This document shows positions 24,605 to 32,610 of a stretch of DNA of 64,000 bases, piece by piece. Both the position numbers and the translations under genes were made by a program. The DNA comes from DAOPJM01 sp964490325. Its GTDB lineage: Bacteria; Bacillota; Clostridia; Christensenellales; CAG-138. Under the pieces are notes generated by a model that worked only from the letters and a program-made list of their open reading frames with translations, was not told the origin of the DNA and did not search any database. The DNA lies in contig CAZBBX010000008.1 of NCBI GenBank assembly GCA_964490325.1, positions 3,472 to 67,471 on the forward strand, read 5' to 3'. How positions within the stretch are numbered: position 1 is the first letter of the stretch; the number at the start of each line of letters is the position of its first letter.

Positions 24605-25504
24605 TTACTTGGTCAGCTTTTCGCCGCGGCTCAGTCTCATGAACGCGTCGACGCAGTCCTTCAGATCCTCAGGCGTCTTGTTGTCAAAGTACGCCTTGAT
24701 GTCGCTTTCGGCAGACCAAGCCAGCTTCTTTGTGGAGGCCTCGGACATGATGTTGCTCATGCCCGCTTCCTTGAGCATATCCGAGATGGCGCCGATCTCC
24801 TCGCCCCTGCGCTTGGCATGGAGGACGTCGGTGCGCACCATCATGGCCAGCTGGTCAACGGAGGGCGTGCCGTCCATCATGTCGCAGATGGAGGCGAACA
24901 CCTCGTCCATCACGCCGTAGGCCTTTGCGGAGGCAAGGCACTCGATGAGGATGGCTTCCAAGCCCTTGGTGAAGATGCTGCGCAGCACCTTCAGTGCGGA
25001 GGCCTGCCCAACCTGATCGCCCACATAGCCAAGACGCATGTCAAAGCCGTTGAGGTAGTCCACGACCTCCTTGGCACGCTTGCCCGACATGAAGCAGGGG
25101 TTCTTGTGCCAATACTGCAAGGGGGACTGCATGGTCACGGCGTCCACAAAGTCGGCGCCTGTCGCCTCGATGATCGCCTGCGCCGCCTTCTTGACGGGGG
25201 GAACGGACGAGTTGTAGTCCACATAGATCTGCCCCGCCTTGAGGTAGGGCGCGTACATCTTGGCGCAGTTGACGGTCTCGGCGCAGGAGGTGGGAACAAG
25301 GATGATGTCCGAACCTTCGATGACGTCCCTTTGATCCTTCGCCATGGCAACGCCGTGCTCCGTGATGCGCTCCTCGTACTCCTTGAAGACGGGCTGTCCA
25401 AAGCGCAGGTCAAAGCCCTTTACATCCGCGCCGTTGTCGCTGATACCGGAGGAATAGCGGCTGCCCACATCGCCCAAACCAATGAATGCTATCTTCTTTT
25501 TCAT
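24605..25504 (-). CDS. NAD(P)-dependent oxidoreductase, 6-phosphogluconate/hydroxyisobutyrate dehydrogenase-like
   Basis: The 299-residue beta-hydroxyacid dehydrogenase-like protein has the Rossmann start KIAFIGLGDVGSRYSSG (GxGxxG) and the DYNSSVPP segment where related enzymes have the substrate Ser/Gly loop. The helical C-terminal half contains LKVLRSIFTKGLEA with the conserved Lys and resembles the DUF1932 type. It probably oxidises a hydroxy acid or reduces its semialdehyde. It lies between RraA copies 2 and 3, so it may feed or drain the aldolase substrates. Confidence 0.82.
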   Translation of the reverse strand: MKKKIAFIGLGDVGSRYSSGISDNGADVKGFDLRFGQPVFKEYEERITEHGVAMAKDQRDVIEGSDIILVPTSCAETVNCAKMYAPYLKAGQIYVDYNSSVPPVKKAAQAIIEATGADFVDAVTMQSPLQYWHKNPCFMSGKRAKEVVDYLNGFDMRLGYVGDQVGQASALKVLRSIFTKGLEAILIECLASAKAYGVMDEVFASICDMMDGTPSVDQLAMMVRTDVLHAKRRGEEIGAISDMLKEAGMSNIMSEASTKKLAWSAESDIKAYFDNKTPEDLKDCVDAFMRLSRGEKLTK

Positions 25505-25540
25505 GGTAAACTGTCTCCTTTTTCGCTTATAAAAAGTTCG

Positions 25541-26215
25541 TCAGATGCCTACGTCGATGCCCTTTTTCTTCAGCTTCTCGCTGAACTTGGACATCTCCCA
25601 AGAGGTCACGCCGTTTGTGAAGGCTTCGCGTACCTCCGTCTCATGGTCCTCACGGTCCTTGCAGATCTTCAGCACCTCGTCTGCGATCTCCTTGGGAACG
25701 ACCACCACGCCGTCGTCGTCGCCGATGATGACGTCGCCGGGGTTGACGATCTGTCCGCCAAAGGCGATGGGATGGTTGACCGTGCCGAACTCCTCCTTGA
25801 CGGTGCCGTTGACGCAGTGCCCCTTGCAGAAGACGGGGAAGCCGATGTCGCGGATGGTCTCGCCATCGCGAACGCCGCTGTCAATGACCAGCCCGCAAAT
25901 GCCTCTTGCCTTGGCGCAGGTCGCCATGCAGTCGCCAAAGGGACCCTGCTCGGGGTAGTTGCCCATGGTGCAGACGATCACGTCGCCCTCGCCCGCCACC
26001 TGCATGGCGGCATGAAGGGTGATGTTGTCCATCTCCTTGCACTCGCAGGTCACGGCCACGCCGCAGACCTTCATGCCGGGATAGAACTGCTTGATGGAAG
26101 GATCGATGTAGCCCTTGCGGCCCATGGCCTCATGCGCCGTTGCCGCGGAGTATTCCTTGAACCCCTCCACGGTCTCCTTCTTTGCCTTGGTGTAATTCCG
26201 AATGATGTATTCCAT
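25541..26215 (-). CDS. LigK-like 4-carboxy-4-hydroxy-2-oxoadipate aldolase family (RraA copy 2)
   Basis: The 224-residue protein is the closest of the three to the LigK/GalC aldolases: GPFGDCMATCAKARG, LVIDSGVRDGETIRD with catalytic Arg-Asp, FPVFCKG, and VNPGDVIIGDDDGVVVVP. Known relatives cleave 4-carboxy-4-hydroxy-2-oxoadipate to pyruvate and oxaloacetate in protocatechuate and gallate degradation. No ring-cleavage gene is visible here, so the substrate may differ. The ATG at 26215 is preferred, with AAAAGG upstream. Confidence 0.88.
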   Translation of the reverse strand: MEYIIRNYTKAKKETVEGFKEYSAATAHEAMGRKGYIDPSIKQFYPGMKVCGVAVTCECKEMDNITLHAAMQVAGEGDVIVCTMGNYPEQGPFGDCMATCAKARGICGLVIDSGVRDGETIRDIGFPVFCKGHCVNGTVKEEFGTVNHPIAFGGQIVNPGDVIIGDDDGVVVVPKEIADEVLKICKDREDHETEVREAFTNGVTSWEMSKFSEKLKKKGIDVGI

Positions 26216-26246
26216 GATACTGCCTTTTGCCTTTCTGTCAACTTTT

Positions 26247-26903
26247 TTAGATGGCGCCGATCTCCAAATAGGTCTTGACGATGGACTCGCCCGCCAAAAT
26301 GCGGTCGCGCACAACGTTTTCACTTGCAAGGATCTTCAGCGCCCGATCCAAGACCTTTTCCTCCGCCTCCTTGGGGATGAACACGACGCCGTCCACATCG
26401 GCAAACACGATGTCGCCGGGCCGGATCTTCACGCCGTCGATGATAACGGGGGTCTGCCATGCGATGATCTCCGCACGACCCTTCGAGGTGGTCGGCAGAT
26501 GTCCCTTGGCAAATACGGGGAACTGCATCTGCTGCACCATCTTCGTGTCGCGCACCATGCCGTCGATGATCGCGCCCAAGCCGCCCTTGACGCGAACGCC
26601 TGTGGACATGATCTCGCCCCAGATACCGCAGCAGTACTCGCCCAGCATCGCAAGAATATACACGTCGTCCTCGCTCACATCCTCAATGGAGCGGCACTGG
26701 TTGACCAGCGCGTCCTTGGGGATCTCGTAGACCTGCTGAGCGGTCACTGTGTAGGCCTTGCCCATCAGGTTCAGTTCGGGTATGATGGGTGCAAACTCCC
26801 GTCCCAAGCTTTGATTGCGATAGCCGAAATAGTCCAGACAGTCGCAGATCAGGCCGGAATACAGCTCCTTGGCCAATTCCTTATAGTCATACTTCTTTTC
26901 CAA
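26247..26903 (-). CDS. RraA-family aldolase-like protein (copy 1)
   Basis: The 218-residue protein has the family core: GLGAIIDGMVRDTKMVQQ with the Arg-Asp pair, FPVFAKGHLPTTSKG, and RPGDIVFADVDGVVFIP. The chosen start is TTG at 26903, nine bases after a perfect GGAGG; the ATG 12 codons upstream has no ribosome site. It follows the DapA-like gene by 78 bases and precedes RraA copy 2 by 31 bases. Its substrate is unknown; it is the most diverged of the three. Confidence 0.83.
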   Translation of the reverse strand: MEKKYDYKELAKELYSGLICDCLDYFGYRNQSLGREFAPIIPELNLMGKAYTVTAQQVYEIPKDALVNQCRSIEDVSEDDVYILAMLGEYCCGIWGEIMSTGVRVKGGLGAIIDGMVRDTKMVQQMQFPVFAKGHLPTTSKGRAEIIAWQTPVIIDGVKIRPGDIVFADVDGVVFIPKEAEEKVLDRALKILASENVVRDRILAGESIVKTYLEIGAI

Positions 26904-26981
26904 CGTATTTGTGCCTCCGTTATGTTTTCCAAACGCCAAGCCGCAGCGGGTGGAGCGCCGCAGACGACGATTCAGACGATC

Positions 26982-27872
26982 CTACAATACGCCAAGCTCG
27001 CGCAGCCGTTCGCCCATGCGCGCCTTTTCCTCCGCCGTGGCGGCGGAGAAGGGGGAGCGCGGCGTGGAACGGATGATCCCGCGCAGCTCCAGCATGGCAT
27101 AGACCGCGACCTGCGTGGAGCGGGCGCAGTACATGATGTCGCGCAGCTCGTTGACGCAAAACTGCGTCTTGCGGCAGGCTTCATAGTCCCCTGCCCTGCC
27201 CTCGCGATACATCTTTTGGCAAAGCTCGGGAAAGGCGTTGCCCAGCCCCGGGATGAACGCCTCGCAGCCCAGTACGCAGGCGGACAGCCACATGGCCTCC
27301 GTGCCGAGCGCCACATCAAAGCGCTCGTCCTTGAGGGTGCGCAGATAATTTGCATGTTCGATGATGTCGAAGGTCGCGTCCTTCACGCCGTCCACGCCCA
27401 CCTGCTCCTTGAGCCGCCGCATGAGCGCAAGCGACATGGGATAGCCCTGAAAGCGGGGGTTGTTGTAGACGTACAGGGGCGCAAGACCCGCCGTCGCCTT
27501 CTTGATGCCCTCATAGAAGGCGCAGATCTCATCGTCATTGTGCTTATAGTAGTAGGGGCCGACGGCGGAAACGGCCGCCGCGCCCTGCTCCGCCGCGTGC
27601 CGCGCAAGCCTTGCGGAGCTTAGGGTGTTGGTGGTGCCCACATGGATGATGACGGGGATGCGTCCGTTCACAAGGCGCAGGATCTCCTCGGCAAGCTGCA
27701 TCCGCTCGCCTTCCTCCATCAAGGTGCCGCCGCCGTAGGAGCCTACGGCAAACAGGCCGTCCACGCGTTCGCACAGGAAGTTGACAAGCTCCTTGAGCGC
27801 TTCATGATCGACCTCGCCGTTCTCGTGAAACGGCGTGATCATCGGCGGGATAACGCCCTGCATTCTGAACAT
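26982..27872 (-). CDS. Dihydrodipicolinate synthase-family aldolase (copy 1)
   Basis: The 296-residue DapA/NanA-type TIM barrel has the N-terminal GVIPPMITPFHENGEVD and the active-site Tyr in LYVYNNPRFQG. The Schiff-base Lys is in VDGVKDATFD, and GLGNAFPEL lies near 207. The GSYGGGTLM loop replaces the GTTGE of biosynthetic DapA, pointing to a catabolic 2-keto-3-deoxy acid aldolase or dehydratase. It is the first gene of the minus-strand operon, directly below a consensus promoter with two operators. Confidence 0.88.
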   Translation of the reverse strand: MFRMQGVIPPMITPFHENGEVDHEALKELVNFLCERVDGLFAVGSYGGGTLMEEGERMQLAEEILRLVNGRIPVIIHVGTTNTLSSARLARHAAEQGAAAVSAVGPYYYKHNDDEICAFYEGIKKATAGLAPLYVYNNPRFQGYPMSLALMRRLKEQVGVDGVKDATFDIIEHANYLRTLKDERFDVALGTEAMWLSACVLGCEAFIPGLGNAFPELCQKMYREGRAGDYEACRKTQFCVNELRDIMYCARSTQVAVYAMLELRGIIRSTPRSPFSAATAEEKARMGERLRELGVL

Positions 27873-27895
27873 ATGCTTTTTGCCCCCGTTTTCAT

Positions 27896-27909
27896 ATCAA
27901 TCGATAAAC
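27896..27909. promoter_or_regulatory. ATCGAT-type operator O4
   Basis: ATCAATCGATAAAC lies in the leader of the minus-strand aldolase operon, with its centre 32 bases (about three helical turns) from O5. Confidence 0.65.
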
Positions 27910-27927
27910 ATTTCCGCAAAGGATTGC

Positions 27928-27941
27928 GTTAATCGATTACT
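27928..27941. promoter_or_regulatory. ATCGAT-type operator O5
   Basis: GTTAATCGATTACT is one of the best-conserved copies. It covers the predicted start of transcription of the aldolase operon. Confidence 0.7.
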
Positions 27942-27950
27942 ATTTTCTTC

Positions 27951-27979
27951 ATTATATCGACCCTCCCCCCGCTTGTCAA
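27951..27979 (-). promoter_or_regulatory. Consensus sigma-70 promoter of the aldolase operon
   Basis: On the minus strand a perfect TTGACA (27974-27979), a 17-base spacer and a perfect TATAAT (27951-27956). Such a strong promoter next to two operators implies control by repression. Confidence 0.88.
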
Positions 27980-28083
27980 GCGTGCAAATGAATTTTCTTG
28001 CAAGATCTTGTTATGGATATACCTTCCGCTTTTGACGCGCCGCCTGCTCCCGCGCTTTATTTATGCCGCCTCCTTATTTATGC

Positions 28084-28115
28084 GCCGCCGCAAACAATAA
28101 CGGCGGCTTTTTCTT
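28084..28115 (+). terminator. Orphan terminator in the 27980-28270 gap
   Basis: GCCGCCG (28084-28090) pairs with CGGCGGC (28101-28107), followed by TTTTTCTT. No gene ends upstream on this strand, so it may be left over from a lost gene. No convincing gene was found in 28116-28260. Confidence 0.6.
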
Positions 28116-28270
28116 GGCGGGGTCGCCGCAGAAAAGCTGCGCCGTGACGGGCAGGATCGCCCAATCCTATTGGGACGCCGTGCTGCCGACATTGGACGCA
28201 GGTATGCAAGGCGAGTGGGACAATATTTCGGCAGATATTTGATGCTGTCATGAAATTGCCGCAAATTCCA

Positions 28271-28299
28271 TTGACGAACTTACTTTTCTTGGTTATACT
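28271..28299 (+). promoter_or_regulatory. Promoter of the DUF4143 ATPase gene
   Basis: TTGACG (28271-28276), a 17-base spacer and TATACT (28294-28299), with GGAGAA ahead of the ATG at 28345. Confidence 0.7.
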
Positions 28300-28344
28300 A
28301 TGCTTGTGTAAAGATCGCGCAACGCAAGAAACGGAGAATGCTAT

Positions 28345-29574
28345 ATGACCTACATCAAGCGACATATGGAAGAAGTGGTCCTGTCTTTAAGCAAAAGTTG
28401 GTCAGTAATCCTGCTGACCGGGCCGCGGCAGGCGGGTAAAACGACCATGCTCAAGATGCTTGCGGCACAGGAGGGCGCGGGACGCGCGTATGTATCCCTT
28501 GACGATCTGAATATGCGCGAACTGGCAAAGACCGACCCTAAGCTTTTTTTGCAGCTGCACAAGCCGCCGATCCTGATCGACGAGGTGCAGTATGCACCCG
28601 AGCTGTTCACCTATATCAAGATCCATGTGGATGCGCACCATACCCCCGGTGATTTTTGGCTCACAGGCTCACAAATTTTCCGTCTGATGCAGGGCGTGCA
28701 GGAATCGCTGGCGGGACGCGTGGCGCTGCTGCATATGTCGCCGCTTTCTCAGCGGGAGATCATCGGCGCAGAGCCCCTGCCGTTCACCACCGATCTTGAT
28801 ACGCTGGCGGAGCAAAGCAAGAAAATACAGCCCGTGTCCACGCCGAAGCTGTATCAACGCTTATGGAACGGCTGTATGCCGGGGCTTATCAGCGGCAATC
28901 TTTCCGAACGGGATATTTTCTATTCCTCCTACCTGTCCACCTATGTGGAACGGGACGTGCGCGACCTCTCCGGCACGGTGGACGCGCTGAAATTCCTCCG
29001 CTTCATCACAGCTGTGGCGGCGCGGGCTTCACAGCTTGTCAACTGCAAGTCCATTGCCGATGACGCCGACATCGATCAAACGACTTGCAAGAGCTGGATC
29101 AACCTATTGGAGACGCTGGGCATCGTGTTTCTGCTGCATCCGTATTCCAACAATGTGCTCAAGCGCACCATCAAAACGCCGAAGCTGTATTTTTACGACA
29201 CCGGTCTTGTCTGCTATCTGACGCGCTGGTCTTCCCCCGAGGTTGCGGAAAGCGGCGCGATGAACGGCGCGCTGTTGGAGAATTTCACGGTATCCGAGAT
29301 TATGAAAAGCTATCAAAACGTTGGGCGCGAACCCTATCTCCACTACTACCGCGACCGTGACGCCAAGGAGATCGACGTCATTTTGGAGGGCGACGGCAAG
29401 CTCTGCCCGCTGGAGATCAAAAAGACCGCCACGCCGGACAAGCGTCTCGTGCGCACCTTCGATGTGATCGACAAGTCCCCGCTGCAGCGCGGCGTCGGCG
29501 CGGTGCTCTGCATGGCGGATACGCTCAGCGCCATCGATCGGGAAAATTTGATCGTGCCTGTGTGGATGCTGTAG
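28345..29574 (+). CDS. AAA-type ATPase with DUF4143 domain
   Basis: The 409-residue protein has the Walker A motif GPRQAGKTT at about 27-35, Walker B ILIDEVQ near 76-82, and a sensor-like LTGSQ near 110. The C-terminal DUF4143 half is nuclease-like, with LCPLEIKKTATPDKR near residue 352. This family is common and scattered in anaerobes; no firm function is known and it often moves by horizontal transfer. It stands alone between two catabolic operons with its own promoter and is unlikely to belong to the sugar-acid pathway. Confidence 0.88.
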   Translation: MTYIKRHMEEVVLSLSKSWSVILLTGPRQAGKTTMLKMLAAQEGAGRAYVSLDDLNMRELAKTDPKLFLQLHKPPILIDEVQYAPELFTYIKIHVDAHHTPGDFWLTGSQIFRLMQGVQESLAGRVALLHMSPLSQREIIGAEPLPFTTDLDTLAEQSKKIQPVSTPKLYQRLWNGCMPGLISGNLSERDIFYSSYLSTYVERDVRDLSGTVDALKFLRFITAVAARASQLVNCKSIADDADIDQTTCKSWINLLETLGIVFLLHPYSNNVLKRTIKTPKLYFYDTGLVCYLTRWSSPEVAESGAMNGALLENFTVSEIMKSYQNVGREPYLHYYRDRDAKEIDVILEGDGKLCPLEIKKTATPDKRLVRTFDVIDKSPLQRGVGAVLCMADTLSAIDRENLIVPVWML

Positions 29575-29817
29575 AGCGCACTTAAAACCGCGCCCCCTTG
29601 CCGCACAGCTGTAAAAATACTTTCTGCTTCGACTTACCGTTGCACCTTACCGTTGTGTTTGTACGATCACCCGCATAGGCGGATATGCAGTAAAGACGAT
29701 CTCTGCTTCGATTTACTGTTTGTGTTGGCACGATATACCTGTTCCGTGCAGGACAGGATGCTGTTGCGACCGCGGACTGCGTTTTAAATGGGCGAAGATC
29801 CCTTTGCGCCTGCTTCC
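29575..29817. other. Gap without a gene, containing a degenerate direct repeat
   Basis: TCTGCTTCGACTTACCGTT near 29624 and TCTGCTTCGATTTACTGTT near 29701 are similar, as are the GTGTTTGTACGAT and GTGTTGGCACGAT stretches that follow. No terminator, promoter or short gene is convincing here. Confidence 0.5.
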
Positions 29818-30843
29818 TTACTTGAGCGACAGGGAACTGCGCTCCACAAAGCGCCCCGGCAGAACGATGGTCTGCGGGAAGGGCAGCGGCGAGCCTTCAA
29901 TGCGGTTTATCAGCAGCTCGAAGGTCTGCTTGGCCATGTCCATGAGCGGCTGCTCGATGACCGTCAGGCGCTGCGAGGTATGGTAGTCGTCGGAGGGCAG
30001 GTCGTAGCCCCACAGCCCCATCTCGTCGGGATAGCGGATGCCAAGGTCGGAAAACGCCCGATCCACGCGGAACAGCAGGGGCGAGTTGGTGACGAACACC
30101 GCGCCCTTCTTGTCCATGTACAGGCTTCGCAGCTCGATGAGTACGCGGCGGATGCCCGCCTCGGTGTTTTCGGGGTCGATGCGATAGACCCCCGCCTGTA
30201 TGCCGTGCGCCTCGCAGAAGGCGGCAAAGGCGTTTTCACGCTTGATGATGGTGCTCTGCGGCATGCGGTACACGTCGCTGGTGATGAGGGAAAACTCCCG
30301 ATAGCCGCCATCGTACAAGCGCTTGAGCGCGTTTGTGATGGTGCCCTCGTGATCCACGGTCACGCTGTCCAGCTCCACGCCCGCCTCCATGCGGTCACAC
30401 GCCACCACGGCAATGCCTGAGGCGTTCAGCTTTTTATAGTAGTCGTAATTGCAGCCCGTCATGGTGATGATCCCCTCGACACGGTGATCCAGCAGGCGCT
30501 GGATGCAGGCGTTCTCGCGGCGCGCATCGTCCTCGATGGACAAAAAGAGCGGACTGTACTGCGTGTCGGAGCAGGCTTGACAGATGCCGCGGATGACGGT
30601 GGACGCCATGGTCGTGTTGATGTGCGCCATGACCACGCCGAACAGATAGCCCTTGTTGACCTTGAGCCCCTTGGCGACAAGGCTGGGATGATAGTTGCGC
30701 TCTGCGATGGTCTTTTTGATGCGCTCCCGCGTTTCCGTGGACATATACTCGTAATGCCCGTTCAGATAGCGGGATATGGTGGCGGTGGATACGCCTACCT
30801 CGCGAGCGATATCTGAGATAGTGTATCGTTTACCTGTATTCAT
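29818..30843 (-). CDS. LacI-family transcriptional regulator, probable regulator of the island
   Basis: The 341-residue regulator has an N-terminal LacI helix-turn-helix (YTISDIAREVGVSTATISRY at about 7-26) and the hinge region near residue 50, then a periplasmic-binding-like sensor domain (for example VVACDRMEAGVELDSVTVDH). AAGGAG precedes the ATG. It is divergent to the dehydratase operon. Seven ATCGAT-centred palindromes with the LacI-type central CpG lie at three promoters of the island, so this protein is the best candidate to bind them. Its effector is unknown, probably a sugar acid or keto-deoxy acid. Confidence 0.93.
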   Translation of the reverse strand: MNTGKRYTISDIAREVGVSTATISRYLNGHYEYMSTETRERIKKTIAERNYHPSLVAKGLKVNKGYLFGVVMAHINTTMASTVIRGICQACSDTQYSPLFLSIEDDARRENACIQRLLDHRVEGIITMTGCNYDYYKKLNASGIAVVACDRMEAGVELDSVTVDHEGTITNALKRLYDGGYREFSLITSDVYRMPQSTIIKRENAFAAFCEAHGIQAGVYRIDPENTEAGIRRVLIELRSLYMDKKGAVFVTNSPLLFRVDRAFSDLGIRYPDEMGLWGYDLPSDDYHTSQRLTVIEQPLMDMAKQTFELLINRIEGSPLPFPQTIVLPGRFVERSSLSLK

Positions 30844-31133
30844 GGCAAAGCTCCTTCATCGACAGAAAATGGGCTGAAAAATATACCTTCTATGTAGTAT
30901 GAAACCATTTTTTAAACGAATTGTCAATAACGAATTCGCTTGATCCGGGAAAAAATGGAAGAACACTTCATTGCCCTTTGCGTAAAACAGCCCCCTTCAT
31001 ACAGCGGTATGCCCCCGTCATGCAGCCGAACGCACCAAAAAAGCGTTTGGAAAAGCCCCGCCGCACGGGATATCTTACGAAAATCGACAAAAAGGCACAC
31101 TTTTTGAACGTGTTTTTATGTAAAATATTTTTT

Positions 31134-31147
31134 ATTTATCGATTGAC
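31134..31147. promoter_or_regulatory. ATCGAT-type operator O6
   Basis: ATTTATCGATTGAC overlaps the -35 box of the dehydratase operon promoter. Confidence 0.65.
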
Positions 31148-31172
31148 AAGACCATAAGGGCAATGTTAAGAT
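31143..31172 (+). promoter_or_regulatory. Promoter of the dehydratase-kdgK operon
   Basis: TTGACA (31143-31148), an 18-base spacer and TAAGAT (31167-31172), bracketed by operators O6 and O7. The leader to the ATG at 31332 is about 150 bases. The remaining gap 30844-31133 shows a TTGACA on the minus strand (30922-30927) that could serve the lacI-type gene, with a weak -10. Confidence 0.75.
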
Positions 31173-31186
31173 AAGCACGTCAGTCA

Positions 31187-31200
31187 GGTAATCGATTTAG
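31187..31200. promoter_or_regulatory. ATCGAT-type operator O7
   Basis: GGTAATCGATTTAG is centred 53 bases (five helical turns) from O6, just downstream of the predicted start of transcription. Confidence 0.65.
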
Positions 31201-31331
31201 TAGACGCGGCTGAGAGCGTTTTTCGCGGAAGGGGTGGAGCCTTTCAAACGAAAATGCGAGGCGGTCGGGGTCGAAGGGTCGATGCCTGCAAGAGCGCAAA
31301 GACATTTTTAGAAAGGAACAGGGGATCATCC

Positions 31332-32507
31332 ATGAAAATTGCAAAGATAGAAACTTTCTTATACTATCCGGGTACCGCGAAGAACCTGCTGTTTTGCCGC
31401 GTAGAGACCACGGACGGCGTGTACGGCTGGGGCGAGGCCTATGTGGGCAAGGGCAAGGAAAAGGTCGTTCAGACCTACATCGAGGCCATCACGCCCACCA
31501 TCCTTGGCGAGAGCGTTTTTGAGATCAAGCATCTGGGCACGGCGACCTTCGACGATTTCCAGATCCGCCGCAGCGCGGTGGACTTCTTCTCCGCTTGGAG
31601 CGCCATCGAGATCGCGCTTTGGGACATCGTGGGCAAGATCTGCGGTCAGCCCGTGTACAATCTGCTTGGCGGCAAGTATCGCGACAAGGTGCGCCTGTAC
31701 GCCAACGGCTGGTGGTTTGGCGCAGCCAACACCGAGGAGACCGTCAAGCGTGCCCTCAAGGTGAAGGAGATGGGCTTTACCGCGCTCAAGTGGGATCCCT
31801 TCTACTCCCCGTGGCGCTACTACATCACAAAGGACGAGGAGGACGGCGCTGTCGAAAACGTCAAGGCCATGCGTGAGGCTCTGGGCCCCGACATGGATCT
31901 GATGATCGAGTGCCATCGCCGCCTGTCCCCCTACCATGCCATCAGCTTTGCCAAGCGCGTGGAGGAGTATCGCCCCTTCGTGTTCGAGGAGCCCTGCCTG
32001 TCCGACAATTTGGATCTGGTTCGCACGGCCAAGGCTTCCATGCCGACCATGCGCGTGGTGACAGGCGAGACCTGCTACACCAAGGCCGAGATCAAGAACA
32101 TCCTTGAGACCAAGGCTGCGGACGTCATCAACCCCGACACCTGCGTATGCAGCGGCATCTTGGGCATGCTTGAGATGGCATCCATGGCGGAGCCGTACAA
32201 CGTCTGCTTCTCGCCGCACAACTACAACAGCTCCATCGTGGGCCTTGCCGCCACGCTGCATGTTTCCGCAATGGCGCCCAACTTCAACATTGCGGAGCTG
32301 TTCATCAACATCAAGCCGGGCTGCGATCTGATCGACCGCTGTCCCATCAAGATTGATCACGGCTTTGCAGAGGTACCCTCTGCGCCTGGTCTGGGCGTTG
32401 ATATCGACATGGAGGAGCTTTTGAAGCACCCCTATCAGGACTCCAAGGCCGCGCACGTGCTGCCCATCACAGCCGAGTACCCCCGCAAGTCCTCCTTTGT
32501 AAAGTAA
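31332..32507 (+). CDS. Enolase-superfamily sugar-acid dehydratase (mandelate racemase/galactonate dehydratase-like)
   Basis: The 391-residue protein has the MR/MLE N-terminal capping domain and a barrel. Acidic metal-ligand candidates are Glu193 (in MIECHRR), Glu219/220 (FEEP) and Glu246 (TGET). The catalytic His195 and His296 (SPHNY) match the galactonate dehydratase (DgoD) plan. Family members dehydrate aldonic acids to 2-keto-3-deoxy acids. The first ligand is Glu where DgoD has Asp, so the substrate may not be galactonate. The ATG at 31332 is used because the upstream extension lacks a ribosome site. It is the first gene of the plus-strand operon. Confidence 0.88.
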   Translation: MKIAKIETFLYYPGTAKNLLFCRVETTDGVYGWGEAYVGKGKEKVVQTYIEAITPTILGESVFEIKHLGTATFDDFQIRRSAVDFFSAWSAIEIALWDIVGKICGQPVYNLLGGKYRDKVRLYANGWWFGAANTEETVKRALKVKEMGFTALKWDPFYSPWRYYITKDEEDGAVENVKAMREALGPDMDLMIECHRRLSPYHAISFAKRVEEYRPFVFEEPCLSDNLDLVRTAKASMPTMRVVTGETCYTKAEIKNILETKAADVINPDTCVCSGILGMLEMASMAEPYNVCFSPHNYNSSIVGLAATLHVSAMAPNFNIAELFINIKPGCDLIDRCPIKIDHGFAEVPSAPGLGVDIDMEELLKHPYQDSKAAHVLPITAEYPRKSSFVK

Positions 32508-32534
32508 AGCGTACCTAAGCGGTATCCTTCCCTC

Positions 32535-32579
32535 GGCAGGCACGAGCGGCTTCCCTGCCGCCTGTGCCTGTCTTTTTTC
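32535..32579 (+). terminator. Hairpin with T-run between the dehydratase and ADH genes
   Basis: GCAGGCAC pairs with GTGCCTGT across a loop that holds a smaller stem, followed by six T. It is probably a partial terminator that makes the dehydratase mRNA more abundant than the distal genes. Confidence 0.65.
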
Positions 32580-32610
32580 TTGAAATGTAGTATCGGAGGT
32601 GTTATCCATC

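Noticed and set aside
25541..26903. Calling the RraA-family genes RNase E inhibitors
   Set aside because: The operon context is catabolic and all three keep the aldolase Arg-Asp pair, so aldolase-type function is more likely.
23869..26903. Aromatic (protocatechuate/gallate) degradation operon
   Set aside because: One LigK-like gene is not enough; no dioxygenase, hydratase or lactonase of such a pathway is visible.
28116..28260. Possible gene remnant between the terminator at 28084-28115 and the ATPase promoter
   Set aside because: A short helical-looking plus-strand frame exists, but it has no start signal and no recognisable family.
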